DNA of 64,000 nucleotides, taken from the NCBI RefSeq assembly GCF_040687965.1, contig NZ_CP156084.1, positions 2,666,501 to 2,730,500 on the forward strand, written 5' to 3'. Both the position numbers and the translations under genes were made by a program. Source of the stretch: Methylocystis echinoides (lineage in GTDB: Bacteria > Pseudomonadota > Alphaproteobacteria > Rhizobiales > Beijerinckiaceae). The notes beneath the pieces were generated by a model, which saw only the letters and a program-made list of their open reading frames with translations, had not been told where the DNA came from and ran no database searches. Of the stretch, positions 7,294 to 15,935 are shown one piece after another. Numbering within the stretch: the stretch's first letter is position 1; every line of letters starts with the position of its first letter.

Positions 7294-9204
7294 ATGCGGG
7301 TCACGATTTCGAAGGCGTTTACTTATGGCGGCTATCTTATCCTGGCGGGGATGGCCTTTTCGCTGGTCACCAGCACGCTTGCGCTGCAGCGGCTGAAAAT
7401 CGGCAGCCCGGCCTATGACAAAATCATGGCGGGCAAAGATCTGGTGGCTGATATTCTGCCGCCGCCCGTCTATGTCATCGAAGGCTATCTCGAGGCGCAT
7501 CTGGCGCTTCGCGAGCCGGCGGGACTGAACCGACATATCGCCCGCTTGCAGGAGCTGAAGGGCAGCTACGAAGACCGGCGGGCGTTTTGGAACAAGTCGG
7601 AGCTTCTTCCGTCGGATATCAAGACGCTGGTCTCGCGGTCGGACGCCGAGGCGCAGAAGTTCTGGGCCGTCGTCGAGACGTCTCTGGCGCCGGCCGCAAA
7701 ATCCGGGGATCCAGCGCGGGCCGCTCAGACCATGGCGGATCTCGCCCGGCATTACGAGGCGCATCGCGCTGTCGTCGACGAGATGGTCATTAAAGCGAAC
7801 GCCTTCTCGGCAAAGGCCGAAGCCGACGCCGCCCATGAGGCGACTGTGTTCAAGTCGCTGATGTTCGGCTCCGCCGGGCTCGTCTTCCTGACGATCTGGG
7901 GCGCGATCCGCTTCTTGCGCCGCAAATCCGCCGACCGGCTCGCCGTTCTGCGGGCCTATATCGAGGACCTCATCCATCGGCGCTACGACAAGGCCGTCCC
8001 CTACAAGGACGAGCAGGACGAGATTGGCGACGTGGCGCGGGCCGTCGAAGTGTTCCGACAGGCGCTGATCGATCAGGAAAGGGCCCAGGCGCGCGAGGCG
8101 GAAGAGGAACGGCGCCGGCAGGAGGAAGGACGGGCCGCCGAAGAGCGCGAGCAAGCGATCAGCGAAGAGCGCGAGATGGTGTCGACGGCGATCGGCGCCG
8201 GGCTGGCGGAGCTTTCCAAAAAGAACCTGACCTATCGGCTGCTGGCCGATTTCCCGGAAAGCTATCGCAGCCTGCAATCGAACTTCAACTCGGCGATTCA
8301 GCAGCTCGAGCGCGCCCTGGGCGCCGTGAAGGAAGGCGTGGACACGATCGCGCCGGCCGCCGGTCAGATCGCTTCCGCCGCCGCCGATCTCGCCGGACAG
8401 GCTGAGCGCCAGGCGGGCGAGCTCGAGCTCGCCTCGACGACGCTGCGTGCGATCACCGACAGCGCCGAGCAGATCGCCAGTGGCGCCACCGGCGCCGCGC
8501 AGATCGTGGTGACGACGCGGACCGAGGCGGAAGCCAGCGGGGCCGTCGTGCGCAAGGCGGTGGACGCCATCTCCCGCATCGAGAAGTCATCCCAAAGCAT
8601 TGGCCAGATCATCGGGGTCGTCGACGAGATCGCGTTCCAGACCAACCTCCTCGCCCTGAACGCCGGGGTCGAGGCGGCGCGGGCCGGCGAGGCGGGGCGC
8701 GGCTTCGCCGTCGTCGCATCCGAAGTGCGCGCGCTCGCCCAGCGTTCCGCGGAGGCGGCGAAGGAAATCAAGACGCTGATCTCCTCGTCCAGCGTCGAGG
8801 TGGGGCAGGGGGTCGAATTCGTCGGCCTGACCGGCCAGGCGCTGCAGAAAATCGTGTCCCAGGTCCAGGAGCTGGAGGCGGCGGTCTCCAGCATTGCGGC
8901 GCGCGCCACCGAGCAGGCGCGCGCGCTGCAGGAGATTCGGACGGTTGTCGGGCAGGTCGACCAGAACACTCAGGCGAACGCCAAGATGGCGGAGGAAACC
9001 ACAAGGGCGACCGAGGCGCTTCAGCAAGAGACCAAAGATCTCGCCAAGACCGTGCGGGAGTTCGCCACCACCCGAGACGAGCGCAAACTTGCGCCGGAAC
9101 GGCTTCCTGCACAAGCGCCGGCGGCCCCTGTCGTCGCCCTGAAAACCGTTGGGCGGGGCGGTGCGGCCCCGGTGGAACAGACCGGGGCTTGGGAGGAGTT
9201 CTAG
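7294..9204 (+). CDS. Methyl-accepting chemotaxis protein
   Basis: The 636-residue protein is a transmembrane chemoreceptor. It has a first membrane helix (about 11-31), a helical periplasmic sensor region (about 32-188), a second membrane helix (about 189-207), a HAMP domain (about 208-262), a glutamate/arginine-rich coiled coil and a second HAMP-like segment (about 305-345). The long signalling hairpin has its conserved tip around [20 protein letters not shown] (about 443-462). The protein ends in AWEEF, which resembles the xWxxF tether that binds CheR and CheB. It should relay signals to CheA/CheW; the ligand is unknown. It stands alone, with no che genes nearby. Confidence 0.95.
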   Translation: MRVTISKAFTYGGYLILAGMAFSLVTSTLALQRLKIGSPAYDKIMAGKDLVADILPPPVYVIEGYLEAHLALREPAGLNRHIARLQELKGSYEDRRAFWNKSELLPSDIKTLVSRSDAEAQKFWAVVETSLAPAAKSGDPARAAQTMADLARHYEAHRAVVDEMVIKANAFSAKAEADAAHEATVFKSLMFGSAGLVFLTIWGAIRFLRRKSADRLAVLRAYIEDLIHRRYDKAVPYKDEQDEIGDVARAVEVFRQALIDQERAQAREAEEERRRQEEGRAAEEREQAISEEREMVSTAIGAGLAELSKKNLTYRLLADFPESYRSLQSNFNSAIQQLERALGAVKEGVDTIAPAAGQIASAAADLAGQAERQAGELELASTTLRAITDSAEQIASGATGAAQIVVTTRTEAEASGAVVRKAVDAISRIEKSSQSIGQIIGVVDEIAFQTNLLALNAGVEAARAGEAGRGFAVVASEVRALAQRSAEAAKEIKTLISSSSVEVGQGVEFVGLTGQALQKIVSQVQELEAAVSSIAARATEQARALQEIRTVVGQVDQNTQANAKMAEETTRATEALQQETKDLAKTVREFATTRDERKLAPERLPAQAPAAPVVALKTVGRGGAAPVEQTGAWEEF

Positions 9205-9214
9205 CGTTCTCCCC

Positions 9215-9245
9215 GCGCCGCTGGCCGAGCCTCCGCCAGCGGCGC
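9215..9245 (+). terminator. Hairpin after the chemoreceptor gene
   Basis: A perfect 11-bp GC-rich stem (9215-9225 with 9235-9245) encloses a nine-base loop, 11 bp after the stop codon. No T run follows, so it may stabilise the 3' end or act as a weak terminator. It lies upstream of the likely ahcY promoter and so should not be part of the ahcY message. Confidence 0.5.
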
Positions 9246-9272
9246 AGAGCGTCCGGCCAGGCCTGTCGGCAA

Positions 9273-9329
9273 TTGACATAAACAAATCTTTATATGTTTA
9301 TTGCCTTCTTAAGTCCGCCCTGTTATAGG
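9273..9329 (+). promoter_or_regulatory. ahcY promoter region with AT-rich palindrome, possible SahR operator
   Basis: The 20-bp imperfect palindrome CATAAACAAATCTTTATATG (9277-9296) is symmetric at seven of ten base pairs and stands out in GC-rich DNA. A -35-like TTGACA (9273-9278) overlaps its left end. A further pair, TTGCCT (9301-9306) and TATAGG (9324-9329) with a 17-bp spacer, lies just downstream. ArsR-family SahR repressors, which sense S-adenosylhomocysteine, bind AT-rich palindromes before ahcY and methionine-cycle genes in many Proteobacteria. The assignment rests on context and general appearance, not on a matrix match. Confidence 0.45.
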
Positions 9330-9374
9330 CGCGGCTTGCGCCGGGACGCCGGCCTGCCCGAGCAGAGGATACGC

Positions 9375-10781
9375 ATGACCGCCCATTTCAACGATTACGC
9401 CGTCACCGACATTTCCCTGGCCGAATGGGGCCGCAAGGAAATTGCCATTGCCGAGACCGAAATGCCTGGCCTCATGGCGACTCGCGCCGAATACGGCCCG
9501 TCGCAGCCGCTCAAGGGCGCGCGCGTCGCCGGCTCGCTGCATATGACGATCCAGACCGCGGTGCTGATCGAGACGCTGAAGGCGCTGGGCGCCGATGTGC
9601 GCTGGGCCTCCTGCAACATCTATTCGACGCAGGACCACGCCGCGGCGGCGATCGCGGCGGCCGGCACGCCGGTCTTCGCGCGCAAGGGCGAAAGCCTCGA
9701 GGACTATTGGGACTACACCCACAAAATCTTCGAGTGGGGCGACGGCGGCTGCCCGAACATGATCCTGGACGACGGCGGCGACGCCACGCTGCTGATCCAT
9801 CTCGGCCTGCGCGCCGAGAACGGCGACACAGCCTTCCTCGACAAGGCGACCAATGAAGAGGAGGAAGTCCTCTTCGCCGCGATCAAGAAGCGCCTGAAGT
9901 CAAATCCGGGCTGGTACAAGCGCAACGCCGAGTCGATCAAGGGCGTCACCGAGGAGACGACGACGGGCGTGCACCGCCTCTACATCATGCAGAAGGAGGG
10001 CAAGCTCCTCTGGCCGGCGATCAACGTCAACGACTCGGTCACCAAGTCGAAATTCGACAATCTCTACGGCTGCCGCGAGTCGCTCGTCGACGGCATCCGC
10101 CGCGGCACCGACGTGATGATGGCCGGCAAGGTCGCCTGCATCGCCGGCTATGGCGACGTCGGCAAGGGCTCGGCCGCCTCGCTGCGCAACGCCGGCTGCC
10201 GCGTGCTCGTCACCGAAATCGACCCGATCTGCGCGCTGCAGGCGGCGATGGAAGGCTATGAGGTGACGACGATGGAAGACGCGGCGTCGCGCGCCGACAT
10301 TTTCTGCACCGCGACGGGCAACGTCGACGTCATCACCATCGACCATATGCGCGCCATGAAGGATCGCGCCATCGTCTGCAACATCGGCCACTTCGACTCG
10401 GAGATTCAGGTCTCCGCCCTGCGCAATCTCAAATGGCACAATGTGAAGCCGCAGGTCGATGAAATCGAGTTCCAGGACGGCAAGCGGATCATCCTGCTGT
10501 CGGAAGGCCGTCTCGTAAATCTCGGCAACGCCACCGGCCATCCGTCCTTCGTGATGTCGGCCTCCTTCACCAACCAGACCCTCGCCCAGATCGAGCTCTT
10601 CACCAAGCAGGGCGAATACGGGAAGGAAGTCTACACCTTGCCCAAGCATCTCGACGAGAAGGTGGCTTCGCTCCATCTCGACAAGATCGGGGTCAAGCTG
10701 ACCAAGATGACCGAGCAGCAGGCGACCTATCTGAACCTGCCGGTCAATGGTCCCTTCAAGCCCGAGCACTACCGTTACTGA
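9375..10781 (+). CDS. ahcY: Adenosylhomocysteinase
   Basis: The 468-residue protein is S-adenosylhomocysteine hydrolase, which splits S-adenosylhomocysteine into adenosine and homocysteine and so keeps methyl transfers running. Landmarks are the N-terminal [13 protein letters not shown], the substrate region [13 protein letters not shown], the NAD-binding motif [13 protein letters not shown], and the C-terminal [15 protein letters not shown], whose Lys and Tyr reach the NAD of the neighbouring subunit. The ATG at 9375, with AGAGGA upstream, is the start that fits family alignments; the frame remains open for 81 bases before it. It is a single-gene unit with its own promoter region and terminator. 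Confidence 0.97.
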   Translation: MTAHFNDYAVTDISLAEWGRKEIAIAETEMPGLMATRAEYGPSQPLKGARVAGSLHMTIQTAVLIETLKALGADVRWASCNIYSTQDHAAAAIAAAGTPVFARKGESLEDYWDYTHKIFEWGDGGCPNMILDDGGDATLLIHLGLRAENGDTAFLDKATNEEEEVLFAAIKKRLKSNPGWYKRNAESIKGVTEETTTGVHRLYIMQKEGKLLWPAINVNDSVTKSKFDNLYGCRESLVDGIRRGTDVMMAGKVACIAGYGDVGKGSAASLRNAGCRVLVTEIDPICALQAAMEGYEVTTMEDAASRADIFCTATGNVDVITIDHMRAMKDRAIVCNIGHFDSEIQVSALRNLKWHNVKPQVDEIEFQDGKRIILLSEGRLVNLGNATGHPSFVMSASFTNQTLAQIELFTKQGEYGKEVYTLPKHLDEKVASLHLDKIGVKLTKMTEQQATYLNLPVNGPFKPEHYRY

Positions 10782-10819
10782 GCTTTAGCCTGACGGTCCG
10801 GCTCGCCGGCCTCGAATTG

Positions 10820-10851
10820 CGGCCCCCTCCTTTGGAGCGGGGCCGTTTTTT
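10820..10851 (+). terminator. Rho-independent terminator after ahcY
   Basis: A 7-bp stem (10820-10826 with 10839-10845) continues into an inner CTCC/GGAG stem around a TTT loop, with one unpaired C. Six T follow. Confidence 0.9.
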
Positions 10852-11159
10852 ATGCGACTCTTCGTCAGAAACACGATTCCGTTTTCTCGAAACGCGTTCT
10901 AGATTGGGACGATTCGTAGTATGCGTGCCGAGCGTGGGCGCGACGGTCGGGCGAGCTGGCCGGACCCGGTCCACCCGCCTTCTCCGGAGGCGCCGCCGGG
11001 CGCCTGCGTGTGTCCCCGCTGTTCGTCCTCGATTATCGAGCAAGAGTCCTTGCGCAAGGTTCCCTGTGCGGTTTCGTCGTGAGCGTTTTCAATTATCTCT
11101 GGAGCCCGGCTCTCGATGACGCCCGAGCCGCATGGCGCGCGAAAGGAAATGTCTCGTTC
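10852..11159. other. Intergenic region before divL
   Basis: About 310 bases lie between the ahcY terminator and the chosen divL start. They include a small inverted repeat CGTTT/AAACG (10880-10884 with 10890-10894) and otherwise no recognisable promoter, RNA or conserved reading frame. The divL frame is open from 11010, so part of this region would be coding if divL starts further upstream. Confidence 0.35.
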
Positions 11160-13676
11160 ATGATGCGATGCGGCCGACTGCATTTCGTCGTTGAGGCGGC
11201 CTCGCGTCGGTTTCAACGGCCGCGCTTGCGCCCGTGGGGAGGCTCCGCGGCCTTGGTCGGCGTCGTTTTTTTCGGCGCGCCGGCGGCGGCTCAGACATTA
11301 TCTCTGCCGGTTGACGCCGATGTCGTCGGATTCGCCTTCAGCGGCGGGCTCGCGCTGTTCTCCGCCGTCGTGGCCCTCACCCATATCGGGGAGCGCAACC
11401 ATTGGCGCCGCCGCGAGAGCCTGATGGCCGCCGAGCTCGAGGACCTACGCGCGCGTTTCGACCGCGCCCGGACCTTCCTCGCGAGCGAGCCGCAAGCTTT
11501 TGTCGCCTGGTCCTCTCCTGACGGCGATCCGGACGTCAGCGCCTCGACGCTGCTCATCGACGCTGAGGGCGCGCAGCGCCGGCTTCTGGCCTTTGGAACC
11601 TGGCTCGCCCCGAAGGACGCGCAGGCGTTGGAGGCCGCCATCGACCGGCTGCGCAAGAATGGCGAAGCGTTCCGTCTGCCGCTGGCGGGCGTCGCGGGGC
11701 GCTACTACGACGCCGAGGGCCGTGCGGTCGGCGGCAGCGCCGTCCTGAGAATTCGAGAGGTTTCCGGCGATCGGCTGGAGCTGATCAGCTTGCGCGAGCG
11801 CCATGCCGAGACGCAGCGCATGCTCGCGGGGTTGCAGGCCTTGCTCGACGCCGCGCCGACCCCTGTGTGGCTACGCGACCAAAACGGCAGGCTTTCCTTC
11901 GTCAACAAGGCTTATGTGGCCGCGGTCGAGGCCAAGGACAAGGAAGACGCGATTTCCCGCGGCGTCGAACTGCTCGATCGAGAGGCGCGAAGCGACGCCG
12001 CAAAGGCGCTGGCCAAGGGCGCGGTCTGGCGAGATCGCGTTTTGGCGGTTGTGGCCGGCGCGCGGCATCTGCTCGACGTGACCAAGACGACCGCGCCGCT
12101 GACGGCGGCGATCGCCATCGACCGCCACGACGTCGAGAGCGTGCGGGCCGAGCTCGAACAGGAAATGCAATGCTATGTGCGCACGCTCGATCAACTGCCG
12201 ACCGCCGTCGCCTTGTTCGATCGCAAGAAGCGCCTGATCTACAATAACGAGGCCTTCGCCAAGCTCTGGCAGCTCGACGCCAGATTTCTCGACCAGAAGC
12301 CGACGGACGGCGAGCTTCTCGACCGGCTGCGCGCAGACGAGCGCGTGCCCGCGGAGCCCGATTACAGGGCCTGGAAAGAAAGGCTTTTCGAGGCCTATCG
12401 CGCCACCGAGCCGGTTCGGCACACTTGGCATCTGCCCGACGGCCGGATCCTCGACGTCGTCGCGCATCCCAATGCGCAGGGCGGCGTGACCTATCTCTAC
12501 GAGGACATCACGAAGGCCTATGATCTCGAAACGCGCTTCAACGCCTTGAACCGCACGCAGAGCGAGACGCTCGACACTCTCCGCGAGGGCGTGGCGGTGT
12601 TCCGCGCGGATGGGCGCCTGAGCTTCTGTAACCCGGCCTTCATCAAACTCTGGCGGCTCGACCCCGAGGAACTCGCCAAGAAGCCCCGCTTCGAGGCGCT
12701 CGCGGCGCGCTGCCAGATGCTGCACGAGAGTGCGGAGACCTGGGCGGCGTTGAAGGGGTTCGTCACGAGCTTCAACGATATGCGCGAAGGCTTCACGCGC
12801 CGCATCGAGAGAAGCGACGGCGTCGTGCTCGACTGCACGGCCCAGTCGCTGCTCGACGGCGCCGCGCTTCTCACTTTCGTCGACGTGACGGCGGACGTGA
12901 ACGTCGAGCGCGCCCTTACCGACCGCAACAAGGCGCTGCTCGCCGCGGAGAAGCTGCGCAACGACTTCATCCACCACATCAGTTACGAGCTGCGCTCTCC
13001 GCTGAACAACATCAATGGCTTCGTGCATCTGCTCGGAGAGGAGTCGACAGGCCCGCTCAATCCGCGGCAGCTCGAATATCTGGGCTATGTCAGCAAGTCC
13101 TCGGCGGCGCTGCTCGCGATCATTGACGATATTCTCGATCTTGCGACGATCGACGAAGACGCGCTGGAGCTCGAAGTCTCGGACGTGGACGTTGTCGCCA
13201 CCATGCATGCGGCGATCGAGGGCGTGCAAGACAGGCTCGAGGAGAACTCGATCGATGTGCAGATCGTCGCGATGGACAATGTCGGGTCCTTCCGCGGCGA
13301 CGCCAAACGCGTGCGGCAAGTCCTCTTCAATCTCCTCTCCAACGCCATCGGCTTCTCGAGCCCCGGCCAGACCGTGACGCTCGCCGCGCTGCGGCGGGAC
13401 CGGGAGGTCGTTTTCAAGGTGACGGATCGCGGCCGCGGCATTCCCCCGGAGGTTCTGGCGCGCGTCTTCGACCGTTTCGAGTCGCATACGGCGGGTTCGC
13501 GTCACCGCGGCGTCGGGCTCGGCCTCTCTATCGTGCGCGCCTTCATGGAGCTGCATGGCGGCAAGGTGCTCATCGACTCGGCGCCAGGCGAGGGCACGTC
13601 CGTCACCTGCGTGTTTCCCGCAAGTGAGTCGAAACCAGAAACGCGGCCCGCCGCAAGCGAGGGAGGCGCGTCATGA
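11160..13676 (+). CDS. divL: DivL-like PAS-domain kinase with tyrosine in place of the phospho-histidine
   Basis: The product of about 838 residues has hydrophobic segments in its first 80 residues, several PAS-type sensor domains (about 230-590), a dimerisation/H-box helix and a C-terminal ATPase domain. The H-box reads ISYELRSPLNN: tyrosine (codon 12984-12986, residue 609) replaces the usual phospho-acceptor histidine. This is the signature of DivL, known from Caulobacter as a regulator that controls CckA and through it CtrA. The ATP-binding motifs NLLSNAIGFS, DRGRGIP and GVGLGLS are present. The stop codon overlaps the ATG of tsaE, the gene order also seen in other Alphaproteobacteria. The start is uncertain (ATG 11160 or 11163, or ATG 11010). 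Confidence 0.88.
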   Translation: MMRCGRLHFVVEAASRRFQRPRLRPWGGSAALVGVVFFGAPAAAQTLSLPVDADVVGFAFSGGLALFSAVVALTHIGERNHWRRRESLMAAELEDLRARFDRARTFLASEPQAFVAWSSPDGDPDVSASTLLIDAEGAQRRLLAFGTWLAPKDAQALEAAIDRLRKNGEAFRLPLAGVAGRYYDAEGRAVGGSAVLRIREVSGDRLELISLRERHAETQRMLAGLQALLDAAPTPVWLRDQNGRLSFVNKAYVAAVEAKDKEDAISRGVELLDREARSDAAKALAKGAVWRDRVLAVVAGARHLLDVTKTTAPLTAAIAIDRHDVESVRAELEQEMQCYVRTLDQLPTAVALFDRKKRLIYNNEAFAKLWQLDARFLDQKPTDGELLDRLRADERVPAEPDYRAWKERLFEAYRATEPVRHTWHLPDGRILDVVAHPNAQGGVTYLYEDITKAYDLETRFNALNRTQSETLDTLREGVAVFRADGRLSFCNPAFIKLWRLDPEELAKKPRFEALAARCQMLHESAETWAALKGFVTSFNDMREGFTRRIERSDGVVLDCTAQSLLDGAALLTFVDVTADVNVERALTDRNKALLAAEKLRNDFIHHISYELRSPLNNINGFVHLLGEESTGPLNPRQLEYLGYVSKSSAALLAIIDDILDLATIDEDALELEVSDVDVVATMHAAIEGVQDRLEENSIDVQIVAMDNVGSFRGDAKRVRQVLFNLLSNAIGFSSPGQTVTLAALRRDREVVFKVTDRGRGIPPEVLARVFDRFESHTAGSRHRGVGLGLSIVRAFMELHGGKVLIDSAPGEGTSVTCVFPASESKPETRPAASEGGAS

Positions 13677-15211
13677 GCGAGGACAGGGCGGCGAAGACCG
13701 TCTGGCGCATCGACGTCGCCGACGAAGCGGGCACGCTGGCGCTGGCCAAGGAATTCGCGACGCTGCTCAAGAGCGGCGACACGCTCACGCTCGCCGGCGA
13801 TCTCGGGGCAGGCAAGACGACATTCGCGCGAGCCATCATCCGCGCGCTGATGAACGACCCTTCCGTGGAGGCGCCGAGCCCGACCTTCACCTTGATGCAG
13901 ATCTACGAGAATGATGCGCTTCGCATCGTTCACGCCGACTTCTATCGCATCGAATCCGGCGCCGAACTGGCGGGTCTCGGCTGGGATGAAGAGGTCGAGG
14001 ACGCAATCGTCCTCGTCGAATGGGCGGAGCGCGCGCCCGAGGCGCTGCCGCAGGATCGGATCGATTTGCGCTTGAGCTTCGTCGACGGCGAAAATCGCGA
14101 CGCGCGCCGCATCACCGTCTCGGGTCACGGCGCGTTCGCGGCGCGGCTCAGCTCATTCAAGTCGCTGCGCGAACTCCTGCGCAGAGAGGGCTGGAGCGAG
14201 GCCAGTCGGCGCTTTCTCATGGGCGACGCCTCGACGCGCGCCTATGAACTCCTCGAAAAGCCTGACGGCGCGCGCGCGATTCTGATGATCTCGCCGCCGC
14301 GTCCGGATGGCCCGCCGGTGCGCTATGGCAAGCCCTACAGCGCCATTGCGCGCCTCGCCGAGAATGTGAAGCCTTTCGTCGCCCTTGCGAATGGTCTGCG
14401 CGCGCACGGGCTTTCGGCGCCGAAAATCTTCGGGCAGGATCTCGACGCGGGCCTGCTGATCGTCGAGGATCTCGGGCGCGAGGGCGTCGTCGACGCAAAC
14501 GGACCCATCCCCGAGCGCTATCTCGAGGCCGCCGGCGCGCTTGCGCATCTGCATGCGCAGGCGCTGCCCGATACGCTGCCCGTCGACGGCGCGGGCAATT
14601 ATCATATTCCGCCGTACGACCTCGATGCGCTGCTCATCGAGGCCGACCTGCTGCTCGACTGGTACGTGGGTCATATCAAGAGCAACGTCGCTTCCGGCGC
14701 GCGCGCCATCTTCGCCAATCTCTGGCGCACCGCCTTGATCGACGTGGTCGGCGCGCCGCCGACATGGACGCTGCGCGACTATCACTCGCCCAATCTGCTG
14801 TGGCTCGCGGAGCGCGAGGGCGTGCAACGCGTCGGCGTGATCGATTTCCAGGATTGTGTGCTCGGACACCCAGCCTATGACATGGCGTCGCTCGGGCAGG
14901 ATGCGCGCGTGACCGTCTCCGACGATCTCGAACTGAAGCTCCTTGCGCATTACGCCAGGCTCAGACGCGAAGCCGACGAAAGCTTCGATATGGCGGCCTT
15001 CGCCAAGGCCTATATGATCCTCGCGGCGCAGCGGGCGACAAAGGTTCTCGGCATCTTCGCGCGGCTCAATCAGCGCGACGGAAAGCCGCAATATCTGGCG
15101 CATCTGCCGCGGGTCGAATCCTATCTGCGCAAATCCTTGAGACATCCGGCGCTGGCGGAGATAAAAGCCTGGTATGAAGCCAATCTCCCAGGACTGTTCC
15201 ACGACGCCTGA
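13673..15211 (+). CDS. tsaE: TsaE-AmgK fusion: tRNA t6A ATPase joined to a sugar kinase of peptidoglycan recycling
   Basis: The 512-residue protein joins two families. Residues about 1-160 are TsaE, the ATPase required with TsaB/C/D for the t6A modification of ANN-decoding tRNAs; the Walker A motif is GDLGAGKTTFA and APSPTFTL and HADFYRI are conserved. Residues about 165-505 are an aminoglycoside-phosphotransferase-like kinase with LRDYHSPNLLWL and the metal-binding VIDFQDCVLGHPAYD. Such kinases next to murU are AmgK, which phosphorylates the anomeric carbon of MurNAc and GlcNAc. The murU-like gene follows directly, which strongly supports this. The ATG overlaps the divL stop. Whether the chain is cut after translation is unknown. 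Confidence 0.9.
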   Translation: MSEDRAAKTVWRIDVADEAGTLALAKEFATLLKSGDTLTLAGDLGAGKTTFARAIIRALMNDPSVEAPSPTFTLMQIYENDALRIVHADFYRIESGAELAGLGWDEEVEDAIVLVEWAERAPEALPQDRIDLRLSFVDGENRDARRITVSGHGAFAARLSSFKSLRELLRREGWSEASRRFLMGDASTRAYELLEKPDGARAILMISPPRPDGPPVRYGKPYSAIARLAENVKPFVALANGLRAHGLSAPKIFGQDLDAGLLIVEDLGREGVVDANGPIPERYLEAAGALAHLHAQALPDTLPVDGAGNYHIPPYDLDALLIEADLLLDWYVGHIKSNVASGARAIFANLWRTALIDVVGAPPTWTLRDYHSPNLLWLAEREGVQRVGVIDFQDCVLGHPAYDMASLGQDARVTVSDDLELKLLAHYARLRREADESFDMAAFAKAYMILAAQRATKVLGIFARLNQRDGKPQYLAHLPRVESYLRKSLRHPALAEIKAWYEANLPGLFHDA

Positions 15212-15224
15212 GCGCGGCGCCGTC

Positions 15225-15932
15225 ATGCCGCGAACCGCCATGGTTTTCGCGGCCGGCCTCGGCACGCGCATGCGGCCGTTGACCGACAAGACGCCAAAGC
15301 CGCTCGTTCGCGTTGCGGGACAGGCGCTGATCGATCGCGCGCTCGATGACATCGCGCGCGCGGGCGTCGAGACGGCGATCGTCAATGTGCATCATCTCGC
15401 CGATCAGATCGAGGCGCATCTCATCTCCCGCACGGCGCCGCGCATCGTCATTTCGGACGAGCGCGCCTTGCTCCTCGATCAGGGCGGCGGCGTCAAGAAG
15501 GTGCTGCCGCTTCTCGGCGACGATCCTTTCTTCATCTGCAATACGGACGCCTTCTGGCACGGCGCGCCGCGCTCGAATCTCATCGACCTGGCGCAGGCGT
15601 GGCGCGCTGCGGAAATGGACGCGGCGCTGCTGCTCTCGCCGACGCAGGGCAGCATTGGCGTCGATTGGGACGGCGACTTCGATCTCGCGGCGGACGGCCG
15701 CATCGTTCGGCGACCGGGACCAAAGCCTTACGTCTATTCCGGCGTCGGCCTCATCAAGCCGCAACTGTTCGCGAAAGCAACGCAGGACGTCTTCAAGCTC
15801 GCGCCCTTCCTGTTTGAAGCGGCGGAAAAGGGGCGCCTGTTCGGGGTCGTCTCCAGCGGGCTCTGGCTGCATGTCGGCACAGTGGCCGCGATTGACGACG
15901 CGGAGAAAGCGATCGCCGCGACGGGAAGGTGA
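15225..15932 (+). CDS. murU: Nucleotidyltransferase, MurNAc-1-phosphate uridylyltransferase MurU
   Basis: The 235-residue protein is a sugar-phosphate nucleotidyltransferase with the signature MVFAAGLGTRMRPLTDKTPKPLV at the N-terminus (the nucleotide-binding loop and catalytic lysines) and the conserved Asp in ICNTDAFW. MurU joins UMP to MurNAc-1-phosphate, giving UDP-MurNAc without passing through the MurA step that fosfomycin blocks. The assignment rests on the adjacent AmgK domain; from sequence alone other sugar-1-phosphate uridylyl- or guanylyltransferases are possible. The ATG at 15225 lies 13 bases after the preceding stop; a start at 15174 would overlap the upstream gene by more than 30 bases. 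Confidence 0.85.
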   Translation: MPRTAMVFAAGLGTRMRPLTDKTPKPLVRVAGQALIDRALDDIARAGVETAIVNVHHLADQIEAHLISRTAPRIVISDERALLLDQGGGVKKVLPLLGDDPFFICNTDAFWHGAPRSNLIDLAQAWRAAEMDAALLLSPTQGSIGVDWDGDFDLAADGRIVRRPGPKPYVYSGVGLIKPQLFAKATQDVFKLAPFLFEAAEKGRLFGVVSSGLWLHVGTVAAIDDAEKAIAATGR

Positions 15933-15935
15933 CGC

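Noticed and set aside
9215-9374. SAH riboswitch before ahcY
   Set aside because: The strong hairpin at 9215-9245 lies upstream of the likely ahcY promoter (9273-9329), and I could not trace the conserved pseudoknot pattern of SAH riboswitches. A covariance-model search would settle it.
11871-13556. A 561-codon minus-strand frame opposite divL
   Set aside because: The plus strand encodes intact PAS and ATPase motifs; the antisense product has only compositional bias.
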